This document shows, one piece after another, positions 1-9,895 of a stretch of DNA of 64,000 nt (position 1 is its first letter; each line of letters begins with the position of its first letter). The stretch is from Saccharomycodes ludwigii. Taxonomy: Eukaryota > Ascomycota > Saccharomycetes > Saccharomycodales > Saccharomycodaceae. The stretch covers positions 62,001-126,000 of the forward strand of contig NC_060202.1 of assembly GCF_020623625.1 (NCBI RefSeq), written 5' to 3'. The translations under genes were made by a program, and so were the position numbers. The notes beneath the pieces are model-generated. The model was given only the letters and a program-made list of their open reading frames with translations, searched no databases and was not told the origin of the DNA.

Positions 1-1
1 G

Positions 2-148
2 CTTTTTAATGACCATGAAACCAAGGAAACATATAAATCTTACTTGTCATTTAAACTATCTTTAAATAAAAGGTGCGTGTTGAGAAATGAGGCACGAAAT
101 ATTTTATCTTCTGATGGATGGATAGAAACTTTTATGGATGATTGCTAG
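2..148 (+). CDS. TAD1: 3' end of probable TAD1, tRNA-specific adenosine deaminase (partial)
   Basis: Forty-nine codons are open from the left edge to a TAG at 146-148; the gene begins outside the window. The visible tail has a Tyr-Lys-rich stretch, an Asn-Glu-Ala-Arg segment and a closing Gly-Trp-Ile, the layout seen at the C-terminus of ADAR/Tad1 deaminase domains. In S. cerevisiae TAD1 (YGL243W) lies next to YGL242C and KAP114 in this orientation, and both neighbours are here. Tad1 converts A37 of tRNA-Ala to inosine. No catalytic residue is visible in this fragment, so the identity rests mainly on synteny. Confidence 0.6.
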   Translation, partial: LFNDHETKETYKSYLSFKLSLNKRCVLRNEARNILSSDGWIETFMDDC

Positions 149-280
149 TAATTTACTCATATACACATATATATTTCTTCACAAATAATATATTAGTTAC
201 AATATATACTTAATAAAGACATGATGATAGGGAAAAGAAAAAAAAAAAAAAAAAAAAAAAAAAGAAAAAAAAGGACTCAA
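149..280. other. Convergent spacer with a 26-A tract
   Basis: Short 3'-3' spacer between the TAD1 fragment and the ankyrin gene. It holds TA-rich 3'-end-like sequence and an uninterrupted A run at about 238-263. No gene is seen. Confidence 0.7.
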
Positions 281-859
281 TTAATGTTTATTACTTTTAT
301 CACTGTCATCATCGTCATCATCATCTTCCTCATCATCGTTGCCATCATCGTCATCATCATCTACATTTTCGGCAGCAATGTTAGGTCCTTCGTCTGCTGC
401 AATTTCAGCACCTTGTAATAAATCTGCTAAATCGTCCAGGTCATCGCCGTGTACTAGATCTATAGGCTTTTCACCAGCTTTATTCTTTATTCTAGCATCT
501 GCACCACAATCAATTAAATTTTGGCAAATGAAGGTACCATGTTCCGGTTCAGTTAAGGAATATCTAACTGCTACATGTAATGGAGTGTCTCCATCTATAT
601 TATTCTGGGGATCGATCTCTATACCGCCCTCTTGATCTAAAATTTTGTCTAACACTTCCCATGACCCATATTTACAGCATAAATGTAAGCAAGTGTTACC
701 CAACGGATCTTTTGATTCATTGATTAGCTCAGCAATTTTATGAGGGTCATGATTTAAACTTTCAAAAATAGAGTCTAATAAATCAACATTGTTTCTTCTC
801 GAACAGTCTAGTAGTTGTTCAGTCAGAGTTGCACCTTCAGCAGTTGTTGGGTGAGACAT
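281..859 (-). CDS. Small ankyrin-repeat protein, YGL242C-like
   Basis: The 192-residue protein has ankyrin-type segments: a GNT-x-LHL motif near residues 55-61 followed by a helix pair, then DGDTPLHVA near 89-97 and a GADARIKNKAG segment near 119-129. The last 45 or so residues are an acidic tail rich in Asp and Glu. S. cerevisiae has a small ankyrin protein of unknown function, YGL242C, on the same strand beside KAP114, so this is most likely its ortholog. The ribosomal chaperone Yar1 is also a small ankyrin protein with an acidic tail, but the position argues against it. The start ATG (857-859) is the first in frame. Confidence 0.75.
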   Translation of the reverse strand: MSHPTTAEGATLTEQLLDCSRRNNVDLLDSIFESLNHDPHKIAELINESKDPLGNTCLHLCCKYGSWEVLDKILDQEGGIEIDPQNNIDGDTPLHVAVRYSLTEPEHGTFICQNLIDCGADARIKNKAGEKPIDLVHGDDLDDLADLLQGAEIAADEGPNIAAENVDDDDDDGNDDEEDDDDDDDSDKSNKH

Positions 860-894
860 TTTAAAATATTATATAATTTTTATTATTATTATTG

Positions 895-937
<43 letters not shown>

Positions 938-1164
938 GTTTATTTTAGTAATAACAACTATATATGCAAATTGACCGAGATTTAGTTGTGAGTTGGCAAG
1001 ATGTTGGGCCTTGCATTATAAAGATTTATCAACAGAAAAAAAAAAAAAAAAAATTAAACTTTTTTAAAAGGGGGAGTACAAATTCAATAAATAAAATACA
1101 GAACTTTTTTCTTGGAAAAAAAAAAAAAAAAAATAAAAAATAAAAAAAATAAATAAAAAAAAAG

Positions 1165-1174
1165 GTCACGTGAT
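1165..1174. promoter_or_regulatory. CACGTG box (Cbf1-type E-box)
   Basis: GTCACGTGAT contains the palindrome TCACGTGA, the classic binding site of Cbf1 or other bHLH factors. It lies about 370 bp upstream of KAP114 and 305 bp upstream of the ankyrin gene. The motif is seen; its use is inferred. Confidence 0.5.
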
Positions 1175-1213
1175 ACAAACTAAAAAGATGCTGACTTATT
1201 TTCTCTTTAAGTT

Positions 1214-1242
1214 ACACCCACACACACCCACACCCACACACT
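1214..1242 (+). promoter_or_regulatory. Rap1-like site cluster
   Basis: ACACCCACACACA at 1214-1226 fits the Rap1 consensus ACACCCRYACAYM at every position. A second copy at 1230-1242 misses only the last base. It lies 300 bp upstream of KAP114. Similar C/A repeats also occur by chance in simple-sequence DNA, so occupancy is not certain. Confidence 0.4.
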
Positions 1243-1268
1243 CAAAACTATACCATTTAAACCAGCTA

Positions 1269-1270
1269 AT

Positions 1271-1301
<31 letters not shown>

Positions 1302-1304
1302 TTT
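1269..1304. repeat. TTTA tetranucleotide microsatellite
   Basis: About nine tandem copies of a 4-bp TTTA unit lie in the KAP114 promoter region. Confidence 0.9.
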
Positions 1305-1539
1305 TCTATTCCACATTGTTTCATTTTACCTTTCAAGTACATTAAAAATATACAAATCATTCAGCAATCTATTTTATTATTCCCTTGGAGAGCTTTTCTT
1401 TTTTCTTTCCCCTTTCCGATTTAACTCTTTTATTAAATCAATTCACCTACTACTTCACAACCATACACTAATTTCATAAATAACTTAGTTTTTACACTAT
1501 ATTGAAGGAAGCATACTTTACCACCACCCAACCCACAAA

Positions 1540-4500
1540 ATGCTTGATTTTAATCAATTGATAGCTAATGCTCAAAGTTCTGATAACCTCACAAGAGAAA
1601 ACGCAGAAAATACCCTATTTACACAGTGCTCTGTAAACCCAAGTGTGATTTTTCAACAGTTATTACAACTAGGCTCAGATTCAACACAGTCCTTATCTAC
1701 AAGACAGTTTTGTCTTTTATCCACAAGAAAATTGGTCACTATGTATTGGAGCACCGATTTTGAATCATTTAAAGGTCCCCAAATAGTAGATGATGCTGTG
1801 AAAATATATATTAGATCAGTACTATTGCAATTGTGCTTAGATGATTCTCAAGATTCTAAAATTAAAAATAGTGCCTCATACTGTATTGTTCAAATTTCAG
1901 CGGTAGATTTTCCAGATCAATGGCCTGATCTACTCTCTGTTATTTATGGCGCAATTATTAATAATGGATCAATTAGCGGCTTAGAGTTACTGAATGAAAT
2001 ATTTGATGATGTGGTAAACGATTCGATGTTTTATGAAGAAAATATCGGCTTTCAAACAATCAAGATTATCATTCAGGTTTTGAACGACTCAAATTTACCT
2101 TTAAAGGCTAAAAGTGCTGCTTTAAAATTGTATCATTCCTGTGCTTTACAATTTGAAGAACCCAAGGCCGACAATTATACAGATGCAATCAATCAACATT
2201 TAAAGGAAATTGTAATTTTATTTTGTCAGTTGTTGACTTTCGATCAAAATTTTACTAATCCTACCTCAGAATATTTTGCTTTCAAATCTAACCTTTCCAT
2301 TGATTTGTTATTTATTAAAACAACTTTTGGGATCAAAGTTTTTTCTAGTGATTGTAAAAAAAAACTCATACTTCAAATGGAGAAAGATTTAAATGAATTT
2401 GCCAATGTATATAACACACAGAAGGACCTTTCTTCGGAATTTGTTGAATGTTGCATTAATTTGATATCCCTTGCGTCTAGTTTGCAAAATGGGTTTACCA
2501 ACATTGAACAGATTAACTCTATTATAGACACTTTTATTTCTTTAGCTCAAATAACCCAAGAACAGGAGGATGTTTGGACTGCTGACTTGAATGAATTTGT
2601 TTCTGTGGAAACAGAATTATCAGCATCCTTCACTATAAGAGATGAAATTTGTGATTTTTTGAATAATGTCGTTCCCAAAGCGTTCCATTTGTATTTTGAA
2701 TCCATCATTTCAAAGATTGAATCACAAGCTTTAAATAATGACTGGAAACTTTTTGAATCGTTATTGTTTTTATTGGAATCTATTGTTTTAAACTTAGACG
2801 AGGATACTGCAGAGAGCAATCCACGTATCCCCGTTGATAGGCTATTAAATCTTTTAAACTTTTTTTCTCAACTTTTAGAATCCAAGAATTTGAATAACTT
2901 TGTTCAATTAAGACTGTGGTTGTTGATACCCAGATTTATAGAAAGGTTTATGGATTCACTACCAAATGTCAAAGACATCGTAAAAAAATTTATTTTTGCC
3001 TCTTTGAAAAGTGCCAATGACAGTGATTCAGCTATTGTCCAAGTTTCTAGTTTAATTTCTTTTACGTATTACGAGTCTTTTGTGGAACTCCCCTCGGTTT
3101 TGGGCCCTAACCTATCATTTTTTATGGAACAAGATATTTTAAAAATTATAAACAACCTCAGTGAAGATGCAGAAGAAGACACACCTGGTATGTTACTAGA
3201 ATCTTTAAATTCTGCATCCAAATTAACATCGTGCAATGAACAAACTAAAAGCGTCAAGTACAATGAATTGCAACTTATTTTAAAGGTTTCGTCCAAGTCC
3301 CCAGATAATATACAAGTGGTTATGGAATCACAAGAATGCTTAGAAACTTTGTTACAAGATGTCGATGTTAGTACCTATTTACAATTTTCTGAGGTTTGCA
3401 TGCCAATATTTGTCAAAGTCATGAATGGTGCGACCGAAAATTATTCTTCCATACTAACTCTAGTTTTAGAGTTGTTAACTTCTTTTATGAAGAAAAAACC
3501 TAGCGATGGCAACTTACCTACTGTTATAATTGAATTTGTTTTTAGTCCATTGGCCAATGTCTTAATGATATCTCAAGACGACGGTATTTTGCAAATGGGT
3601 AGCGAGGCTTTATCCTTTTGTATAAGTAACTCTGATGTAGCAAGTCTACAAAAGTACTTGGGAACTATTTTGCAAATTTTAGAACGATTATTTTCATGTT
3701 CTGATTCTGGTGCAATGAATATTGGTATCTTGGTTATTTCCGTTTTAAAAAAGTTTACTTCTCAATTGGAACAGGGAATAATTCCATCTATTTTAAAAGC
3801 TGCTGCTAAAAAACTTGTTGAAGTGCAAAATATTTCCACCACTGAAAATTTAATATTTGTTTTTTGTTACTTAACTTGCACAAACCCATCGCAGACTGTT
3901 GATTTTTTGGCTTCTTTTAATTTGGATAACGATGAAAACGCCTTAAAATTGGTCATTCAAAAATGGTTGGAGGCTTTTGAAATTATAAGAGGAGAAAGGA
4001 AAATTAAGGAAAATATTATCTCATTATCAAAGCTTTTTTTCTTACAAGATCCAAGAATCAATGACATTGTGGTAAATGGGGATATTATACCTTATGAAGG
4101 TAACCTAATTATTACTAGATCAATGTCCAGGAAAATGCCTATTAAATTTACTCAAATATCCGTACCGGTCAAAATTGTTAAGTTGTTTGTCACTGAATTG
4201 GGTTTACAAACTGCAATGAGCAAAAAAGTTGAGAACGAGTGTATTGAAGAGGCCTTACATAATCATCAAGATCAGTCAAATTGTGAAGGTGTAGAAGAAA
4301 ACGATGATTGGGAGGATGTTGATGATGTTTTGGATTATAAAAGATTGCAGGAATTTATAAATGAGGATGCATATGAGGAAGATAATTATGAGGAAACTGA
4401 TGGCTGCGCTGAAGACATAAATGATTTTGGTGACGAAAACATTAACAAACAACTTAATAGTAATAGTATTAAAGATTTATTAATTCAATTTTTTACAGAG

Positions 4501-4590
4501 GCAGCATCTCACAATACAAATTCTTTTTCTATAATTTACCAAAGTTTAGATGAAAAAGACAAAAAATTATTAACAAAAACCTTAGTTTGA
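1540..4590 (+). CDS. KAP114: Importin Kap114 (karyopherin beta, importin-9 family)
   Basis: The 1016-residue protein (S. cerevisiae Kap114 is 1004) begins with an importin-beta N-terminal domain: helical repeat, then residues near 125-135 of the type VDFPDQWPDLL, typical of the third HEAT repeat. HEAT repeats fill most of the chain. A long acidic stretch at about 919-965 (DDWEDVDDVLDYKRLQEF, then many Glu/Asp) matches the acidic insert near the C-terminus that Kap114 and importin-9 use to hold histones H2A-H2B. The family imports histones, TBP and Nap1 into the nucleus. The ATG at 1540 follows an A-rich leader, and no upstream in-frame ATG is seen. DOC1 follows in tandem. Confidence 0.93.
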   Translation: MLDFNQLIANAQSSDNLTRENAENTLFTQCSVNPSVIFQQLLQLGSDSTQSLSTRQFCLLSTRKLVTMYWSTDFESFKGPQIVDDAVKIYIRSVLLQLCLDDSQDSKIKNSASYCIVQISAVDFPDQWPDLLSVIYGAIINNGSISGLELLNEIFDDVVNDSMFYEENIGFQTIKIIIQVLNDSNLPLKAKSAALKLYHSCALQFEEPKADNYTDAINQHLKEIVILFCQLLTFDQNFTNPTSEYFAFKSNLSIDLLFIKTTFGIKVFSSDCKKKLILQMEKDLNEFANVYNTQKDLSSEFVECCINLISLASSLQNGFTNIEQINSIIDTFISLAQITQEQEDVWTADLNEFVSVETELSASFTIRDEICDFLNNVVPKAFHLYFESIISKIESQALNNDWKLFESLLFLLESIVLNLDEDTAESNPRIPVDRLLNLLNFFSQLLESKNLNNFVQLRLWLLIPRFIERFMDSLPNVKDIVKKFIFASLKSANDSDSAIVQVSSLISFTYYESFVELPSVLGPNLSFFMEQDILKIINNLSEDAEEDTPGMLLESLNSASKLTSCNEQTKSVKYNELQLILKVSSKSPDNIQVVMESQECLETLLQDVDVSTYLQFSEVCMPIFVKVMNGATENYSSILTLVLELLTSFMKKKPSDGNLPTVIIEFVFSPLANVLMISQDDGILQMGSEALSFCISNSDVASLQKYLGTILQILERLFSCSDSGAMNIGILVISVLKKFTSQLEQGIIPSILKAAAKKLVEVQNISTTENLIFVFCYLTCTNPSQTVDFLASFNLDNDENALKLVIQKWLEAFEIIRGERKIKENIISLSKLFFLQDPRINDIVVNGDIIPYEGNLIITRSMSRKMPIKFTQISVPVKIVKLFVTELGLQTAMSKKVENECIEEALHNHQDQSNCEGVEENDDWEDVDDVLDYKRLQEFINEDAYEEDNYEETDGCAEDINDFGDENINKQLNSNSIKDLLIQFFTEAASHNTNSFSIIYQSLDEKDKKLLTKTLV

Positions 4591-5002
4591 TTCATAATAG
4601 TACCTTTTAGTTATTTGTGTATGTGTATAAAATGTAATTCCCAAGATCAATGAATAATGAATTTCAAAATGTGTGTGTGTGTGTGTGTGTTTTTTTGTTT
4701 TGTTGTGATAAAACGAATGATGTCTTTAGTACATCATAGATGTGTAAAGGTTGAAATCCAAAAATATACACAAAAAAAAAAACAAAAAAAAAAAAAAAGG
4801 ATAATAGAAGTTTTTTTTTTTTTTTATTTTCTTTTTTTGCCTTTTTATAATTTCAAGTTTAATTCAGCTTAGTCTTTGGAACACTCTCGAACATATCAAA
4901 AAATAAAATGTATTTGTAGAAATAATAAATAAAGTAAATTACCAACCAAAGGAACAAAAGTCAGCTTGGTTCTAACAAAGAAACACACAATATATATACA
5001 TA
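4591..5002. other. KAP114-DOC1 spacer with GT repeat
   Basis: This 412-bp tandem spacer contains a (GT)10 microsatellite at 4671-4690, A tracts at 4770-4798 and T tracts at 4811-4838. The last 100 bp is an A-rich leader for DOC1. No gene is seen. Confidence 0.75.
4671..4690. repeat. (GT)10 microsatellite
   Basis: Ten perfect GT dinucleotides lie just downstream of KAP114. Confidence 0.9.
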
Positions 5003-5848
5003 ATGGACTACTGCGACAGTGATGACCATATTGTTGCATTAATAAAAAATTCAATACCTGATCTAATATCTGTATACAAAACAGAAGCAAACAAAGGGAT
5101 CCTATCCACTTCAACGATGTCATTAGATGAAAAAGATCCAAAATTGTTATCTATCTTAAATGATCCCCAAGTACCTCAAAAAAATGATACTGAGAAAGTA
5201 GCAGATGTCAATATTGCATTTTTAAATACTGTAATTAAACCAAATTCATACATACAAACGGAAGATGGAAAAGTTTTCAGTCCTGAAGCGGCCATTGAAA
5301 GATATATTAATGGTGTGAAATATTTTCAAAAAGATTTTAGTCTTGTTGACGTTACTAACTTGGGGTTTTGGAGAGCAACTTCACAAAAATCAAGTGCTCC
5401 AGTCAAGAATATTTATGATGACAATCCTACAACCTATTGGCAAAGTGATGGTGTTTTGCCTCATGTTATAGAAATTGATTTTAGCAAAAGAATGGAAATC
5501 TCGATTATGGCATTATTTTTTTCATATAGTTTAGACGAATCTTATTCACCCTTTGAAGTTAGTGTATATGCTGGTCATAATTCTTTTGACATGACGCATT
5601 TGAAAACTTTAGAAATGGAAAATGTTAACGGCTGGGTATTGCTTAAGTTTAATAATAATAGATTAGGTGATAATTTGTTAAAGTGCAAATATGCCAAATT
5701 TACAATAAAATCTAATCATCAAAATGGTAAAGATGCACATTTAAGGGGAATAAAGTTTTTATCTCCAAGACATAACGAATATACAGATATGATAGTAGAG
5801 GCACCATATAGCAGTTTTAAACTACAATCAGAGGCATTTATTAGATAG
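5003..5848 (+). CDS. DOC1: APC/C processivity factor Doc1 (Apc10)
   Basis: The 281-residue protein (S. cerevisiae 250) carries the DOC jellyroll domain in its second half: a TYWQSDG motif near residue 147, then HVIEIDFSKRMEI, DESYSPFEVSVYAG and a DAHLRGIKF segment near 246. These match the Apc10 ligand-binding fold that helps the anaphase-promoting complex hold D-box substrates. The chain ends in Ile-Arg, the IR tail that docks Apc10 on the TPR subunit Cdc27. The N-terminal 110 or so residues are less conserved. The ATG at 5003 follows an A-rich leader. It is flanked by KAP114 and CSE1 as in S. cerevisiae. Confidence 0.93.
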   Translation: MDYCDSDDHIVALIKNSIPDLISVYKTEANKGILSTSTMSLDEKDPKLLSILNDPQVPQKNDTEKVADVNIAFLNTVIKPNSYIQTEDGKVFSPEAAIERYINGVKYFQKDFSLVDVTNLGFWRATSQKSSAPVKNIYDDNPTTYWQSDGVLPHVIEIDFSKRMEISIMALFFSYSLDESYSPFEVSVYAGHNSFDMTHLKTLEMENVNGWVLLKFNNNRLGDNLLKCKYAKFTIKSNHQNGKDAHLRGIKFLSPRHNEYTDMIVEAPYSSFKLQSEAFIR

Positions 5849-6189
5849 CATGTATACGTCGTTTATTATAAGATTACAAATCAAAAAAGAAAAAAAGATT
5901 TCCGTCAATTAATTGGCTCGGACTAAATTTTTATCACCACATTTTGTTTTTCGGAGAGCTCCAAAATGTTTTCGTGCGAAGCTGATTATCCGCCAATTTT
6001 CTTGTGATTTTTTTTTTCTTTTTTCTTTTTTTCTTTTTTTCTTTTTTTCTTTTTTTCTTTTTTCTTTTTTCTTTTTTTTTCCATTTAAAAAACGGCAAAC
6101 TACCTTTTTTTTTTTTCTTCTTTCATATTATTTCACACATGATTCTAGCATCAAAAATCGAATAAATGTAACTTTTTTCTTTTACTTTT

Positions 6190-6221
<32 letters not shown>

Positions 6222-6261
6222 AAAAGAAAGAAAAAAAAATAGACAAAAAATATTAAACATA
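5849..6261. other. DOC1-CSE1 spacer, pyrimidine-rich
   Basis: This 413-bp spacer has a T-rich strand interrupted by single C's at roughly 8-bp intervals (about 6007-6080), another T run at 6197-6219, and one CTCGGAC motif at 5917-5923. No gene is seen. Confidence 0.75.
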
Positions 6262-9129
6262 ATGTCTGATTTGGATACAGTTTCAAATTTATTGTCACAA
6301 TCTGTTATTGCTGCAACTTCCAAACAAGCAGAAAACCAATTAAAGGCATTGGAAACTCAGCCGGGTTTCTCTTTAACCCTATTACATGTTATATCTTCCA
6401 CTAATCTTCCGATTTCCACTAGGTTAGCTGGTGCAGTTTTTTTCAAAAATTTGATAAAGCGTAGATGGGTGGACGAAGATGGTAACCATTTAATTAGCGA
6501 TTCAGAATTGATTAAAAAGGAGATCATCCCATTAATGATCACATTACCAAATAACCTACAAGTTCAAATTGGGGAGGCAATTTCTACAATAGCTGACTCA
6601 GACTTCCCCATGACATGGTCCACTTTGATTTCTGATTTAGTATCTAAACTAACGGCAAATGACATGGTCACTAATAAGGGTGTTCTAGTAGTAGCGCATT
6701 CTATTTTTAAACGTTGGAGGCATTTGTTCAGATCTGATGATTTATTTTTGGAGATTAAAATGGTGTTAGAGCAATTTTTTGTCCCATTTTTCCAATTATT
6801 ACAAAATGTTGATCAGCAGATCACGGAGAATTTTCAAAACCAAGCAAAACTAGAACTTTTATTTGAGGTATTATCAGTTTTGGTTAAATTGTATTATGAT
6901 TTAAATTGCCAGGACATTCCTGAGAGTTTTGAAGATAACATCAAAGTGGGTATGACAATTATGCGTAAATATTTAGATTATCAAAATCCTTTATTAGAAG
7001 ATGAAGATGACGATGAGCATCCAAGTATTATAAGTAAAGTTAAGTCCTCAATTCAAGAATTGGTTCAGTTGTACACAACAAGATATGAAGATGTTTTCAA
7101 TCCGTTAATTGGCGATTTTATCTCGTCTACTTGGGAACTATTGACAAAATTGCAACCCAAGGCCAAAAATGATATATTAGTTTCAAAGTCTATGTTATTT
7201 TTATCTTCAGTGGCAAGAATTCCTCATTTTTTCAAAACATTTAATAGCGAAGATGCGATGTCAGTTCTAGTGGATAAGATTATTTTGCCTAACATCACAT
7301 TACATGAATCAGATGAGGAATTGTTTGAAGATGATCCAATTGAGTATATTAGAAGAGATTTAGAAGGTTCGGATTCTGATACTAGAAGACGTTCATGCAC
7401 TGATTTTTTGAAGGTTTTGAAGGAAAGGAACCAAGAATTGGTTACTTCTGTTATTTTGAATCGTATTAATGACTTTTTTATTAAGTATCAAGAGAATCCG
7501 GCAGCAAACTGGAAGTACAAAGATCTTTCTGTTTATTTATTTGTGTCAATTGCAGTGGATGGAAACATTACCAATATTGGTGTTACTTTGGTTAATAATT
7601 TATTGAATGTTGTTGATTTCTTCACTCAGCATATCATGGGAGATTTGAAAAATGATTCTTCCCTTAATCCAATTTTGAAGGTTGATGCAATTAAATATAT
7701 ATACACTTTTAGAAACCAATTGAATAAGGCTCAATTAGTGGAGTTATTGCCTGTCTTGGCCAATTTTTTGCAAAACTCTGAGTATATTGTTTACACTTAC
7801 GCGGCGATCACCATTGAGAGGATATTATCGATTAGAGAAAGTGCCAGTTCTACCAAGTTTATTTTTACTAAATCCGATTTGTCTAACAGCGCCCAACTTT
7901 TGTTGGTCAACTTATTTCAGTTAATTATGAAAAACTCAACCACTCCTGAAAAATTGGCAGAAAACGAATTTTTAATGAAAACAGTATTTAGAATTTTATT
8001 AATAGGCGAAGATATTGCCAACAATATTTCTATGGATTTATTAGGTCAATTATTACAAATTATTAGCATTATTGCAAAGAACCCTTCGAACCCGCGCTTT
8101 ACACATTATATTTTTGAGTCAGTAGGTGTTATAATAAAATATAATGATTCTAGAAACTTGAGCCAAGAAATTGAATTAATGATGCCAATAATGTTAGAGA
8201 TTTTAAAAGAAGATGTACAAGAATTTATTCCATATAGTTTCCAATTGATCGCATACTGTTTGGAGAGTTTGCCATCTGGCTCTTCTATTCCGAATTCCAT
8301 CTGTCAATTGTCAGCTCCAATATTGTCACCTGCTATTTGGGAATTGAAGGCTAATGTCCCTGCTGTTACAAGATTATTGAAAAATTTTGTCAAATGTGAC
8401 AACACAATATATCCAGATCTGGTTCCAGTTTTGGGGGTTTTCCAAAGATTAATATCATCCAAAGCGTTTGACATTTACGGGTTTGAATTGTTGGAATATA
8501 TAATTACCTATATTCCAATGGAAAGCTTGCATCCGTTTTTGAAGGAGATCACGGTTTTATTGTTCCAGCGTTTGCAAAATTCAAGAACAGAAAAATACAC
8601 AAAGAGATTTGTTGTATTTTTAGGTGTTATAAGTACCAAGAAGAGCGGTGATTTTGTTGTAGAGTTTATTGATAGAGTGCAGGATGGTATTTTTTCTCAA
8701 ATATGGAACAATTTTGTCATCCAAACAATCCCTACTTTTGGCAATTTGTTGGACCGTAAGATTAGTTTGATTGGAGCTTTGAATATTGTTACTAATAGTC
8801 AACTTTTTAATAGCAAGTATTCCAACTTGATACCATCGACCTTGGATGTTATAATTACCACTGTAGTTTCCGATAGTGTTATCAATATGAAAAACGATTA
8901 TGTTGATTTGGAAAACTTGGAGGAAATTACAACATTTGGCTCAAGTTTTAGCAAGTTAATTAGTATTTCCGAAAAACCATATGATCCGTTACCTCAAATT
9001 GACTTAGTAGATGGTGTTAAAGTGTATATTGCGCAGAAATTAAGTTCGTCTTCGTCATTGTTGGTTTTATTTGCGGACCAATTAAGTATAGATGCTAAGA
9101 ATGGTTTGATCCAATTGGGTTTGAGTTAG
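6262..9129 (+). CDS. CSE1: Exportin Cse1 (CAS), recycles importin alpha
   Basis: The 955-residue protein (S. cerevisiae 960) opens with an importin-beta N-terminal domain containing TRLAGAVFFKNLIKRRW near residues 53-69, a hallmark of CAS/Cse1. Residues 90-120 include DFPMTWSTLISDLVSKL. HEAT repeats cover the rest, with the acidic loop EDEDDDEHPS near 246-255 and the conserved FEDDPIEYIRRDLEGSD segment near 354-371. Cse1 exports Srp1 from the nucleus with Ran-GTP. It lies downstream of DOC1 on the same strand and converges on HAP2. Confidence 0.97.
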   Translation: MSDLDTVSNLLSQSVIAATSKQAENQLKALETQPGFSLTLLHVISSTNLPISTRLAGAVFFKNLIKRRWVDEDGNHLISDSELIKKEIIPLMITLPNNLQVQIGEAISTIADSDFPMTWSTLISDLVSKLTANDMVTNKGVLVVAHSIFKRWRHLFRSDDLFLEIKMVLEQFFVPFFQLLQNVDQQITENFQNQAKLELLFEVLSVLVKLYYDLNCQDIPESFEDNIKVGMTIMRKYLDYQNPLLEDEDDDEHPSIISKVKSSIQELVQLYTTRYEDVFNPLIGDFISSTWELLTKLQPKAKNDILVSKSMLFLSSVARIPHFFKTFNSEDAMSVLVDKIILPNITLHESDEELFEDDPIEYIRRDLEGSDSDTRRRSCTDFLKVLKERNQELVTSVILNRINDFFIKYQENPAANWKYKDLSVYLFVSIAVDGNITNIGVTLVNNLLNVVDFFTQHIMGDLKNDSSLNPILKVDAIKYIYTFRNQLNKAQLVELLPVLANFLQNSEYIVYTYAAITIERILSIRESASSTKFIFTKSDLSNSAQLLLVNLFQLIMKNSTTPEKLAENEFLMKTVFRILLIGEDIANNISMDLLGQLLQIISIIAKNPSNPRFTHYIFESVGVIIKYNDSRNLSQEIELMMPIMLEILKEDVQEFIPYSFQLIAYCLESLPSGSSIPNSICQLSAPILSPAIWELKANVPAVTRLLKNFVKCDNTIYPDLVPVLGVFQRLISSKAFDIYGFELLEYIITYIPMESLHPFLKEITVLLFQRLQNSRTEKYTKRFVVFLGVISTKKSGDFVVEFIDRVQDGIFSQIWNNFVIQTIPTFGNLLDRKISLIGALNIVTNSQLFNSKYSNLIPSTLDVIITTVVSDSVINMKNDYVDLENLEEITTFGSSFSKLISISEKPYDPLPQIDLVDGVKVYIAQKLSSSSSLLVLFADQLSIDAKNGLIQLGLS

Positions 9130-9283
9130 CTAAAACATATATATATATGCATGTAGACTGAGAAACATTATAAAAAAGGGGGAAAAAAAAAAGAAAATTG
9201 AATATGTGTTTATGTAAAGTAATAATTAAAAATAAAATCACTTAGTTTATATTTGTTAACTTATTTAATATAGTTAATGATAA

Positions 9284-9850
9284 TTACAAATTTTCTGTTG
9301 TTGTCTCTATTATAATGCTGGGCTTTTTCAGTTTAGTCTTACAGTTTTCGGTAATGGTCCTATTAACGTCATTGCCATTTTCATTTTTAGGTACTTCATG
9401 GTTAGAAGTATTATCTTTGTGTTCCGATGATTGTTTAGCATCTTCTATTTTCTTTTCTTCCATTTCTTTTATTTCTGCTGATGTTAAAAATCTTCCACCT
9501 TGTCCTCTTGGTCTTCGCATAGCGTGACGATGCCTCGATTCATGCAAGTATGGTTTTCTTTCTCTTTCAAGTAGGTTTCTTTGTAGTATTTCTTCTAATC
9601 TAGCTCTAGCTTGTCTCCTTTTAATTATTCGATTATACTGTTTAGCATTAACATAAAATGGTTGCTCTTTAGTTTTCTCCTCTGGTGCCTGCTGTTGTTC
9701 TCCTTTGTTAATGGTATTATTGCTTCCCATGTTTCCGTTAAATGCTTGGGCGTGTAATGAAGTTTGTCCCGTTTCCTGATCATTATTAGAGTCCAGTGTC
9801 AACTTTGAACCGGTTACTTGTATAGTATTATTTTGAGACATGATGGCCAT
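9284..9850 (-). CDS. HAP2: CCAAT-binding factor subunit Hap2 (NF-YA)
   Basis: The 188-residue protein (S. cerevisiae 265) contains the NF-YA core. The subunit-association helix runs from [18 protein letters not shown] to ARARLEE (about 63-87), and the DNA-binding part contains [20 protein letters not shown] (about 97-116). Hap2 joins Hap3, Hap5 and Hap4 to activate respiratory genes at CCAAT boxes. The linker between the two parts is three residues longer than in S. cerevisiae and human proteins. Two starts are possible, ATG at 9850 or 9841, differing by three residues. The sequence before the core is short and lacks the usual Gln-rich tract. Confidence 0.95.
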   Translation of the reverse strand: MAIMSQNNTIQVTGSKLTLDSNNDQETGQTSLHAQAFNGNMGSNNTINKGEQQQAPEEKTKEQPFYVNAKQYNRIIKRRQARARLEEILQRNLLERERKPYLHESRHRHAMRRPRGQGGRFLTSAEIKEMEEKKIEDAKQSSEHKDNTSNHEVPKNENGNDVNRTITENCKTKLKKPSIIIETTTENL

Positions 9851-9858
9851 TGAATATT

Positions 9859-9895
<37 letters not shown>

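Larger units (their letters stand above)
860..1539. other. Divergent promoter region, YGL242C-like / KAP114
   Basis: This 680-bp spacer drives two divergent genes. It contains a run of 32 T at 902-933, several A tracts at 1038-1155, a CACGTG box, a C/A-rich block resembling Rap1 sites, and a TTTA tetranucleotide repeat at about 1269-1304. No gene is seen. Confidence 0.75.

Noticed and set aside
281-859. Ankyrin protein as YAR1
   Set aside because: Similar size and acidic tail, but the sequence fits poorly and the position beside KAP114 points to YGL242C.
1165-1174. Possible point centromere (CDEI-like GTCACGTG); also at 21580 and 30130
   Set aside because: No TTCCGAA-type CDEIII lies at the right distance from any of the three; AT-rich DNA next to two of them has only TCCAA-like sequence without the needed CCG. 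Synteny also places the region on a chromosome arm.
5340-5360. TACTAAC branch-point-like words in DOC1 and SEC15
   Set aside because: They are ordinary codons inside continuous, conserved reading frames; no 5' splice site or frame break goes with them.
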